A stretch of 64,000 bases of DNA from Pigmentiphaga sp. Lineage in GTDB: Bacteria; Pseudomonadota; Gammaproteobacteria; Burkholderiales; Burkholderiaceae_B. Shown one piece after another: positions 50,047 to 56,680 of the stretch. Numbering within the stretch: position 1 is the stretch's first letter; each line of letters begins with the position of its first letter. The position numbers and the translations under genes are program-made. The notes under the pieces are model-generated. The model ran no database searches. It saw only the letters and a list, made by a program, of their open reading frames with translations, and was not told where the DNA came from. Location of the stretch: the NCBI GenBank assembly GCA_023228945.1, contig JALOAI010000012.1, forward strand, positions 62,001 to 126,000. The letters are read 5' to 3'.

Positions 50047-52185
50047 TCAGGCCCGAGGGGGAATGACGGGCAGGCGCAGGTATGACGCCGTGTCGCCGCC
50101 CGTGTACAGCGTGATGGTGTTGTCGAACACCGCGGCCGGGCGGTCGGCGGGCTCGCCGTGCGTCATACCGCCCGTCCCTCGCGTGGCGTAATAGAACTGC
50201 TGGCCGAAGTCGGCGATCTCGCCCTGGTACTCATAGTCGCAGCCGCGAACCGAGAGGCCGACACTCCAGCCGGCGGGCAGCACCACGCAGGTCGGCAGGA
50301 TTTCGATGTCGAGCATCACGATCTCGCCCGGCGTGAGCGGCTCCTCGCGATCGTGCGGATGGTAGGGCTGCCAGGGCTGGCTGCGCTCGGGGTCGAGGCG
50401 GCGATGCGAGGCCCGCAGCCAGCCCATGGCGATCGGCGTGTTCGGATCGAGCGCGCCCTGGAAGGTCAGCTCCCGGCCTTGTGGATCGAACACCTGGACG
50501 GTGAGGAAGAGGTCGGCGTCGACGGTATCGCTGGCGATATACAGGCGGGCGGCCACCGGGCCGGTGATCTCAATGGCCTCGGCCAGCGGCGCGGTGCGAA
50601 ACACCAGACCGTCGCCCAACCCACGGTACGTCGCGTGCGCCGGGGCGGGTCGCTCGGGCACGAGCGCGCCGGGCCGTCCCAAGCGCGAGTCCTCCCTCGG
50701 GGAGGAAGTCGCGCAGCGACCGGAGGGTAATCCATCCAGCGCGCCGGGCCGTCCCAAGTGCGAGTCCTCCCTCGGGGAGGCAGTCGCGCAGCGACCGGAG
50801 GGTAGTCCATCCAGCGCGCCGCTGGCGGCATCCAGGTAATAATCGGTCCAGCACGTGCGGGCCAGAGGCCATTCTCCCTCGGCGCGGGGCTCGAAGCGGC
50901 CATCGGCATGACGCACATTGAGCAGTACGCGCGGCTGTTCGCGCCAATCGTTGTCCAGCCCCTTGAGGAAGTGATCGAAGAATCGCTTTTGCAGTTGCAG
51001 ACCGTATGGCGCCGAAAACAGCGACCAATGCGTATCGCCATGCACTTCCAGCCATTTGTCGGCAATCGGCGCGCCGGTGAAACCGCTGAAGTTGCCGCGT
51101 GGGTGGATGCCCATGCCGCCCCAATTGGCGCACGACAGGAAAGGCACGGCGACTTCGGCCGGATCGGCCGAGCGGGCCCGCCACCATTCGCCGTCCAGCG
51201 CTCGCTCGACCGATTGCAGGTACAGGTCGCGCCGGTTGCGCGCCAGTTCCTCGTCGGAGAGATCGACCGGCCCCGCGATCGATTCGCCGGTGTGCGGATT
51301 GGTCTTGGCGCGCGAGCCCAGGCCGTACTGCACCGTCACCGCCTGGATCTCCGCCCACCGCTTGGCAAACTCGGAGAGGATGCCGCCATGGCGCGACGAG
51401 TCGCGGTACAGATCCATGAAGCCTTCCCAGGCGATGATGGCCTTGAGTCCCGGCGGACGGCGGGTGGCCGCACGCCAGCCCATCACGGCGTAGTACGAGA
51501 TGCCCAGCACCCCCACCGCCCCCGTACTCCAGGGTTGACGGGCGGCCCAGGCGATGGTTTCGCAAATATCCTCGGTTTCCTGCGGCGACATCGGGTCGAG
51601 CAAGCCCTCGCTCCAGCCCGCGCCCCGGGAGTCCACCCGCACCACGGCGTAGCCGTGCGGCACCCAGCGTTCGGGATCGGTTACTTCCCAGGCCTGGTAG
51701 CGGTTCGTCGAACCCTCCAGGATCTCGGGATGATCGGCGATCATTTTCTGCCATTGCATGGGGTAGCCCTGGTCGTAGGTCAGCCCCTTGGCATAGACGC
51801 CATGCGACAGAATCACCGGGCAGCGCTGGTCCTCGTCCAGCGGGCGATAAACGTCGGCGCGCAGCACTGCGCCGTCGGTCATGCGGATCGGCGCGTTCCA
51901 GGTGATGCGCATGCCGTCGCGCACTTCGCTGCGCTCGTGGAGATCGGCCTCGCCAATCACCGAACTGCCCTCCGGTCGCTGCGCGACTGCCTCCCCGAGG
52001 GAGGATTCGTGCTTGGGGCGGCCCGGCGCACTGACCGAACTGCCCTCCGGTCGCTGCGCGACTGCCTCCCCAAGGGAGGATTCGTGCTTGGGGCGGCCCG
52101 GCGCACTGACCGAACTGCCCTCCGGTCGCTGCGCGACTGCCTCCCCAAGGGAGGATTCGTGCTTGGGGCGGCCCGGCGCACTCAT
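50047..52185 (-). CDS. CocE/NonD (S15-type) hydrolase carrying five repeat copies
   Basis: 712-aa X-Pro dipeptidyl-peptidase-like esterase or acylase. Residues 2-76 are three tandem copies of the type I repeat (SAPGRPKHESSLGEAVAQRP...). The catalytic domain follows (RITWNAPIRMTDGAVLRADV, RGAGWSEG, nucleophile GVLGISYYAVMGW, His in HGDTHWSLF). Between it and the C-terminal jelly-roll (VFRTAPLAEAIEITGP onward) lie two more repeat copies in opposite orientation, read as LDGLPSGRCATASPREDSHL and a similar block. ATG overlaps the cupin 1 stop (ATGA). The frame stays open through all five copies, so the gene may still be functional. It presumably hydrolyses an ester or amide substrate. Confidence 0.85.
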   Translation of the reverse strand: MSAPGRPKHESSLGEAVAQRPEGSSVSAPGRPKHESSLGEAVAQRPEGSSVSAPGRPKHESSLGEAVAQRPEGSSVIGEADLHERSEVRDGMRITWNAPIRMTDGAVLRADVYRPLDEDQRCPVILSHGVYAKGLTYDQGYPMQWQKMIADHPEILEGSTNRYQAWEVTDPERWVPHGYAVVRVDSRGAGWSEGLLDPMSPQETEDICETIAWAARQPWSTGAVGVLGISYYAVMGWRAATRRPPGLKAIIAWEGFMDLYRDSSRHGGILSEFAKRWAEIQAVTVQYGLGSRAKTNPHTGESIAGPVDLSDEELARNRRDLYLQSVERALDGEWWRARSADPAEVAVPFLSCANWGGMGIHPRGNFSGFTGAPIADKWLEVHGDTHWSLFSAPYGLQLQKRFFDHFLKGLDNDWREQPRVLLNVRHADGRFEPRAEGEWPLARTCWTDYYLDAASGALDGLPSGRCATASPREDSHLGRPGALDGLPSGRCATSSPREDSRLGRPGALVPERPAPAHATYRGLGDGLVFRTAPLAEAIEITGPVAARLYIASDTVDADLFLTVQVFDPQGRELTFQGALDPNTPIAMGWLRASHRRLDPERSQPWQPYHPHDREEPLTPGEIVMLDIEILPTCVVLPAGWSVGLSVRGCDYEYQGEIADFGQQFYYATRGTGGMTHGEPADRPAAVFDNTITLYTGGDTASYLRLPVIPPRA
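50663..50812 (+). repeat. 75-bp repeat (type I), two copies inverted inside the CocE-like gene
   Basis: Units 50663-50737 and 50738-50812, each exactly 75 bp beginning AGCGCGCCGGGCCGTCCCAA. The sequence after the second copy again reads AGCGCGCCG, a flanking direct repeat. They are opposite to the gene, so a different frame is translated, yet no stop arises. They lie in the linker between the catalytic and C-terminal domains. Confidence 0.9.
51958..52182 (-). repeat. 75-bp repeat (type I), three tandem copies at the CocE-like gene start
   Basis: Units 52182-52108, 52107-52033 and 52032-51958, all 75 bp and nearly identical. The last codon of the array is GTG, followed by ATTGGCGAG, which suggests an ancestral start at that point. 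The first copy adjoins the ATGA overlap with cupin 1. Confidence 0.92.
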
Positions 52186-52601
52186 ACCCGCACCTTGATG
52201 CCGTGCAGGCTGTGCGAGGCGTCCTTGACGGTGAAGAAGAGGGCGTCGCTGTCGTCGGGGGTGTTGCCGCAGTGCACGGTGTTGGCGGGGATGTAGATAA
52301 CGTCGCCGGGCTGGGCGCGATGGGTCGTGCCGTCCACCACCAGTTCCATCTCGCCCTCCAGCACGTAGATCCATTGCTCGTTGGGGTGGGAGTGCGGCTC
52401 GGAACGCTCGCCGGCGGGCGCGCGCATCAGGGCGACGATCATTCGGTCGCCTTCGACACAGCCGCCATACACGGGTGAGTAGTCGGGCCCGCCCATGATC
52501 TGGTTGATGCGGCCGATGTTGAAAACGTGTTCACCAGGCTGGGCGCGATGCGCGCCCGGCGTGCGCGGCTGCGGTTTGTCGTGGGGTTCGGACATGCTCA
52601 T
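52182..52601 (-). CDS. Cupin-domain protein (cupin 1), first gene of operon
   Basis: 139-aa cupin with motif 1 (AGERSEPHSHPNEQWIYVLEGEMEL) and motif 2 (AQPGDVIYIPANTVHCGN). It is the promoter-proximal cistron of the eight-gene operon. The start at 52601 or 52595 gives MSMSEPHDKPQ or MSEPHDKPQ; neither has a strong ribosome binding site. Its C-terminus KVRV and TGA adjoin the repeat array of the next gene. Possible roles are a metal-dependent dioxygenase, isomerase or sensor. Confidence 0.82.
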   Translation of the reverse strand: MSMSEPHDKPQPRTPGAHRAQPGEHVFNIGRINQIMGGPDYSPVYGGCVEGDRMIVALMRAPAGERSEPHSHPNEQWIYVLEGEMELVVDGTTHRAQPGDVIYIPANTVHCGNTPDDSDALFFTVKDASHSLHGIKVRV

Positions 52602-52683
52602 CACCGTCGGTTGCTTAAAAGGAGTCGAGGTGATGATAGGAAGTGCGCGACAGAGTGAAAAATCGTTTGTGAGCATGTAAGCT

Positions 52684-52698
52684 ATAGGCACTGCCTAT
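52684..52698. promoter_or_regulatory. Perfect LysR-type operator (T-N11-A)
   Basis: ATAGGCA-C-TGCCTAT is a perfect 7-bp inverted repeat with the T-N11-A pattern. It sits between the divergent cupin 1 start (52601) and LysR start (52763), about 85 and 70 bp from them, the usual position of a LysR recognition site. Confidence 0.65.
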
Positions 52699-52762
52699 GC
52701 ATCGGCCGCGGCCCCGGACTCCGGGCCCCGCCATGCCGGGCGCTTCTTTTCCGTTATCCGCT

Positions 52763-53683
52763 ATGCGCCTGCGCCGCCTGGATCTCAACCTGCTGATGTC
52801 GCTCGACGCCCTGCTCGATACCTGCAGCGTGACGGCGGCCGCCAATCGCCTGCACGTGACCCAGCCCTCCATGAGCGGCTCCCTGGCCAGATTGAGAGAA
52901 CATTTCAACGATGCCCTGCTGGCTCAGGTGGGCCGCCGCATGGAGCGCACGCCACTGGGGGAGATGTTGCTCGCACCCGTGCGCGAAACCCTGGAGAAGA
53001 TCGAAAGCACCATCTCGCTCCGCCCCGACTTCGATCCCGCCACCGCGACCCGGCATTTTTCGATCTGCGCCTCCGACGGCACCGTGCTGGCGCTGCTCAT
53101 GGACGTGCTCAAGCATCTGGAACAAGAAGCGCCTCATGTCACCGTCGACCTGCTGCCGGCGGCACCCGCCACCCTGGGCGACAAGCTCGCGCGCGGCGAG
53201 CTCGACTTCATTTTCGTGGTGGAACACGCCACGGTGGCCTCCCAACCGCAGGCGCTGGTGATCGACGACGCCTTCCTGTGCGCGGCCTGGGAAGGCAACC
53301 GCCAGGTGGGGCGCGGACTCAGCCGCGACACCTACCTCGCGCTGGGCCATGTAAATACGCGCTATGGCTACGAACGGCAACCCGGCTTCGAGCAATTCGC
53401 CCTGGAACGCCTGGGCGTACACCGGCGAGTGGAAGTCACCTGCCCCACACCCACCCTGCTCGGGCCATTGGTGGTCGGTACGCAGCGCATTGCCACCCTG
53501 CCCTCGCGGCTGGCGCGGCAGCAGGCCGAGGTGCTACCGCTGCGCTTGTTTGAGCCGCCTTTTGTGTTGCCGCACCTGCGCATCGTCATGCAATGGAACC
53601 GTGCCCGCGAGCATGATGGCGCCACCATCTGGTTTCGCGACCTGGTCTTGAAAACGGCGCGGACACGGAACCGTCCCTGTTGA
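52763..53683 (+). CDS. LysR-family regulator of the cupin/monooxygenase operon
   Basis: 306-aa LysR-type regulator of the NodD/LinR-like branch (MRLRRLDLNLLMSLDALLDT, SVTAAANRLHVTQPSMSGSLARLREHF). The effector domain spans about 90-290. The start at 52763 gives the standard N-terminus; a 22-residue upstream extension is Pro-rich and crosses the operator. It is divergent from the eight-gene operon and very likely controls it via the site at 52684-52698. Confidence 0.87.
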   Translation: MRLRRLDLNLLMSLDALLDTCSVTAAANRLHVTQPSMSGSLARLREHFNDALLAQVGRRMERTPLGEMLLAPVRETLEKIESTISLRPDFDPATATRHFSICASDGTVLALLMDVLKHLEQEAPHVTVDLLPAAPATLGDKLARGELDFIFVVEHATVASQPQALVIDDAFLCAAWEGNRQVGRGLSRDTYLALGHVNTRYGYERQPGFEQFALERLGVHRRVEVTCPTPTLLGPLVVGTQRIATLPSRLARQQAEVLPLRLFEPPFVLPHLRIVMQWNRAREHDGATIWFRDLVLKTARTRNRPC

Positions 53684-53718
53684 ATCCGAGCCGCATGCAA
53701 AGCCGCGAGGTGGTCGGC

Positions 53719-53739
53719 ATGCGCTTGGGCGAGTGGTCA
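53719..53739. repeat. Dispersed repeat type III, partial copy e (module A only)
   Basis: Minus-strand TGACCACTCGCCCAAGCGCA matches module A at 19 of 20 positions. It stands alone in the 177-bp gap before the arylsulfatase gene, with no module B. Confidence 0.55.
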
Positions 53740-53763
53740 TAATTTGCCATTCCTGTTCAAACA

Positions 53764-53792
53764 TTGACATATTCAGGCAAGGCGGTTAATTC
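53764..53792 (+). promoter_or_regulatory. Candidate promoter of the arylsulfatase gene
   Basis: TTGACA, 17 bp, TAATTC, about 70 bp before the start. The -35 box is consensus; the -10 is weak. Confidence 0.35.
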
Positions 53793-53860
53793 TCGGCACT
53801 CAGGCTCGGCGGCGGCATACCGGCCAGACGATTCTTCTTTAATCGCCATGAGGTCAGGTC

Positions 53861-55774
53861 ATGCCTTCCTTTCGAGCCGTCACACTCTCCGGCCGCCTCC
53901 CATGCGCCAGTCTTGCCTGCGCCGCTTTGCTTCTGCTGGGCGCCTGCGGCAGCGACGACGGTTCGGAGCCAGAGCCTCCAGCGCCACGCCGGGCCAATGT
54001 CCTGATTATCCTGGCCGACGATCTCGGCTATTCCGACATTGGCGCCTTCGGCTCCGAGATCGCCACGCCACACCTCGACGCCCTGGCACGCGAAGGCCGG
54101 CTGCTCAGCCAGTTCTATACGGCGCCCGTTTGCGGCCCGACTCGCGCCGAGCTGATGTCGGGCGCCGACCATCACCGGGTGGGCCTGGCCAATAATCCAG
54201 AGGTGCTGCTCAGCCTGGTGCAGAACCAGGCAGCGCCCTTTGGCACCATTTATACCTATGGCAACATGCCGCCGGGCTACGAGGGCTTCCTCAACGACAG
54301 CGCGCTGGCCATGCCCGAACTGTTTCGCGATGCCGGCTACCGTACCTACATGTCGGGCAAGTGGCATCTGGCCTTCGAGCTGGTGGAGTCTTCGGCGGGC
54401 CAGCTCTCGCCGCTGCAGCTGCGGCCGGCGTCGTTCCCCAAGGCTCGCGGTTTCGAGCGGTCATTCGCCTTGCTCAACGGCGGAGCCTCGCATTTCGCGC
54501 CGCGGTCCGCGCGACCCACCGTATACGACACCGCCACCTATGCCGAAGACGACGTCACGTTTCCGGCCCGCGACCTCCCCGCCGACTTTTACTCGTCCAC
54601 GGCCTATGCCGACAAATTGATCGGCTTTCTCGATCAAGACCGCGGCGACCCACGCCCTTTCCTGGCCTATTTGGCCTTTACCGCGCCCCACTTTCCGCTG
54701 CATGCGCCGGCCGCCGATCTCGCCGCCCAGGCCGGCAACTACGACGTCGGCTACGAAGTGATCCGCGAGCGCCGCGTGGCGCGCCTGCGTGAACTGGGGG
54801 TGATCGCCCCGAACTTCGCGGCCAACCCGGGGATTCCCAGTGCAGCCGAAGGCGGCAGCAGAGATCCGCGCTGGCATGAACTCACCCCCGACGAACGCGC
54901 CTACCAGGCCCGACTGATGGAAGTCTACGCGGCGATGGTGACCCGCATGGATGCCGAGATCGGTCGCGTCATTCAGCACCTCAAGGACATCGGCGAGTAC
55001 GACCACACCCTGATTCTTTTCATGTCCGACAACGGTCCGGACGACGGCGGCGATCCACGCGAGGGTCCCTCCGACGACAACGCACTAGAGAATCTGGGCC
55101 ATCCTGGCTCCACCAAGGCCTATGGCAAGCGCTGGGCCGAAGTGGGCGCCACGCCGCTGCGCCGCTGGAAAGGGCGAGCCGGCGCGGAAGGCGCCAACAG
55201 CGTGCCGGCCATCGTGCGCCTGCCCGGCCAGGCCCAGGGCTATCCCGCCATCGGCGCGCCAATGAGCGCGCCGGGCCGCCCCAAGCGCGAATCCTCCCTC
55301 GGGGAGGGGGTCGCGCAGCGACTGGAGGGCAGTCCAATGAGCGTGCTGGACCTCCTGCCCACCCTGCTTGATTTCGCCGGCATCCCCATTCCGCGCGATA
55401 CGTACCAAGGCCGGCCCATCATCGCCATCGATGGCGTCTCGCAATGGGCCAGTCTGAGCGATCCCGCGGCGGTACACTTATCGAACCCGCCCCGGCGCCG
55501 GCTGGAGGGCGAGCTGGCGGGCATCACCGGCTACGCCCGGGAAGGCTCCTGGAAGCTCAGCCGCGTGCCCGAAGCCAGCAATGACGGTATAGACATCGGC
55601 TTCGACGATATACCCTGGGAGTTGTTCGATTTGCAAAATGATCGTGGCGAAACGCTCGACCTCGCCACCAGTCATCCCGACCTCGTCGAGCGCCTGGTCC
55701 GTCAATGGCAGGATTACGTCGCCGACACCGGTGTGATCCTGCGTACCGGCCATTCTTCCGACGCGACTCCTTAG
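53861..55774 (+). CDS. Arylsulfatase lipoprotein with in-frame repeat insertion
   Basis: 637-aa type I sulfatase. The signal peptide ends in lipobox LLGAC (Cys29). The active-site motif CGPTR (Cys91) is the C-x-P-x-R sequence converted to formylglycine; metal-binding DD at 53-54 is in ILADDLGYSDIG, and SGKWHL and MSDNGPDD provide further active-site residues. Residues 468-492 (MSAPGRPKRESSLGEGVAQR...) are encoded by a 75-bp repeat. Without it the text reads GAPMSVLDLLPTLLDFAGIP, the normal family sequence. It releases sulfate from organosulfates outside the cytoplasm. The deaminase-fold gene follows after two bases. Confidence 0.9.
   Translation: MPSFRAVTLSGRLPCASLACAALLLLGACGSDDGSEPEPPAPRRANVLIILADDLGYSDIGAFGSEIATPHLDALAREGRLLSQFYTAPVCGPTRAELMSGADHHRVGLANNPEVLLSLVQNQAAPFGTIYTYGNMPPGYEGFLNDSALAMPELFRDAGYRTYMSGKWHLAFELVESSAGQLSPLQLRPASFPKARGFERSFALLNGGASHFAPRSARPTVYDTATYAEDDVTFPARDLPADFYSSTAYADKLIGFLDQDRGDPRPFLAYLAFTAPHFPLHAPAADLAAQAGNYDVGYEVIRERRVARLRELGVIAPNFAANPGIPSAAEGGSRDPRWHELTPDERAYQARLMEVYAAMVTRMDAEIGRVIQHLKDIGEYDHTLILFMSDNGPDDGGDPREGPSDDNALENLGHPGSTKAYGKRWAEVGATPLRRWKGRAGAEGANSVPAIVRLPGQAQGYPAIGAPMSAPGRPKRESSLGEGVAQRLEGSPMSVLDLLPTLLDFAGIPIPRDTYQGRPIIAIDGVSQWASLSDPAAVHLSNPPRRRLEGELAGITGYAREGSWKLSRVPEASNDGIDIGFDDIPWELFDLQNDRGETLDLATSHPDLVERLVRQWQDYVADTGVILRTGHSSDATP
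55259..55343 (+). repeat. 75-bp repeat (type I) inserted in the arylsulfatase gene, with direct repeats
   Basis: CCAATGAGCG occurs at 55259-55268 and again at 55334-55343, exactly 75 bp apart, bracketing one repeat unit with both hairpins. Precise removal of 75 bp restores a continuous sulfatase sequence. This is the clearest insertion footprint in the window. Confidence 0.92.
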
Positions 55775-55776
55775 CC

Positions 55777-56550
55777 ATGATGCAACGCCACCGCTTTTCG
55801 CCGCCCGAACCTCCCTTTCCGAGCCCCAAGCACGCCTGGGACGCAACACCACCGCTTGAGCAGCAAGCGCGGAGGTATTTTTTGCCGCCGGGCCGCCCCA
55901 AGGCAGAAAGCCCCCATGGGGAGCAGCGCCGCCACGTAGTGGCAAGCGTGGGGGCATTTTTTTTGCAGGCCTGCTCGTGCGCCGCGGGCCTGCTGGCCGC
56001 CGAGGTTTCGTCCGCTTCGGCGGCCGGCTCCGCCTCCACCACCAGCGGGACAAACCTCCCGCCTTCCCGCGCCTCCTGGCTGCCCGGGATGCCGCGCGAG
56101 CGGCACGAGACCGCCATGCACGAGGCTATCGTCATGGCCCGGCGCAATCCGCGCTATCCCTTCGGCGCCGTCATCACCGATCGCGATAGCGGCGAGATTC
56201 TCGCGCGCGGCGTCAACGATGGCGGCACCAATCCCATCCTGCATGGCGAGATCGATTGCCTCAATCGCTACGTGGCGGAGCACGGCAACCGCGACTGGGA
56301 CCGCCGCATTCTCTACACCACCGGCGAACCCTGCCCCATGTGCATGAGCGCGCTGGCCTGGGCCGGTATCGCAGGCGTGGTATACGCCAGCAGCATCGCC
56401 ACCTTGCGCGCCGCCGGCATCCCGCAAATCATGATCGGCGCCGCCGAGGTGGCGGCGGCGGCAAACTTCTATCATGGCGAGCTGCTGGGCGGTATTCTCG
56501 CGGAACACACCGATCCCATGTTCCTGCGGCGCCCTGGCAGCACGCCATAA
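55777..56550 (+). CDS. Cytidine/guanine-deaminase-fold enzyme with interrupted twin-arginine signal
   Basis: 257 aa. The deaminase domain (about 105-245) has the zinc motifs H156-G-E158 and P185-C-P-M-C189 and resembles guanine deaminase/tRNA-adenosine-deaminase-type nucleoside deaminases. The N-terminal 100 residues are atypical. ARRYF (32-35) is separated by a repeat-encoded block (37-63) from LQACSCAAGLLAAEVSSASA. Joining the flanks gives ARRYFLQACSCAAGLL, which fits a Tat signal (RRxFL plus hydrophobic core). A cytoplasmic-type start at 56089 (MPRERHETAMHEAI) is the alternative. Export of a purine or pyrimidine deaminase is uncommon. ATGs at 55777 and 55780 lie 3-6 bases from the sulfatase stop. 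Confidence 0.75.
   Translation: MMQRHRFSPPEPPFPSPKHAWDATPPLEQQARRYFLPPGRPKAESPHGEQRRHVVASVGAFFLQACSCAAGLLAAEVSSASAAGSASTTSGTNLPPSRASWLPGMPRERHETAMHEAIVMARRNPRYPFGAVITDRDSGEILARGVNDGGTNPILHGEIDCLNRYVAEHGNRDWDRRILYTTGEPCPMCMSALAWAGIAGVVYASSIATLRAAGIPQIMIGAAEVAAAANFYHGELLGGILAEHTDPMFLRRPGSTP
55886..55966 (+). repeat. 81-bp repeat (type II) inside the deaminase gene, terminator-like
   Basis: Bounded by TTTTTTGC (55878-55885) and TTTTTTGC within a T8 run (ending 55966), 81 bp apart. It shares the CCGGGCCGCCCCAAG head with type I and has hairpins CCCCCATGGGG and GCCAC-GTA-GTGGC. GCCCCCA (55910-55916) can also pair with TGGGGGC (55949-55955), followed one base later by T8: the form of an intrinsic terminator, here within a coding sequence. 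Confidence 0.85.
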
Positions 56551-56680
56551 ACTCCCAGCCGCGGGCCGGGGTGCCAGAGGCGCCTCTTGGGCGAACGCCC
56601 CGCCAGGCCGCCGGAGGCCGCAAACCGGTGGCGCGGCGCGAAGCCGGGTTAAGCTTGGCGCCCGTCTCCCGCGCCTCACC

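Noticed and set aside
39711..52182. Tandem near-identical units could be taken for a CRISPR array.
   Set aside because: The whole 75-bp unit repeats with no variable spacers, the arrays have two or three units, lie within coding frames and there are no cas genes.
50908..52296. Long plus-strand frame opposite the CocE-like gene.
   Set aside because: Open mainly because the 75-bp repeats and GC-rich codons lack stops in many frames; no domain visible.
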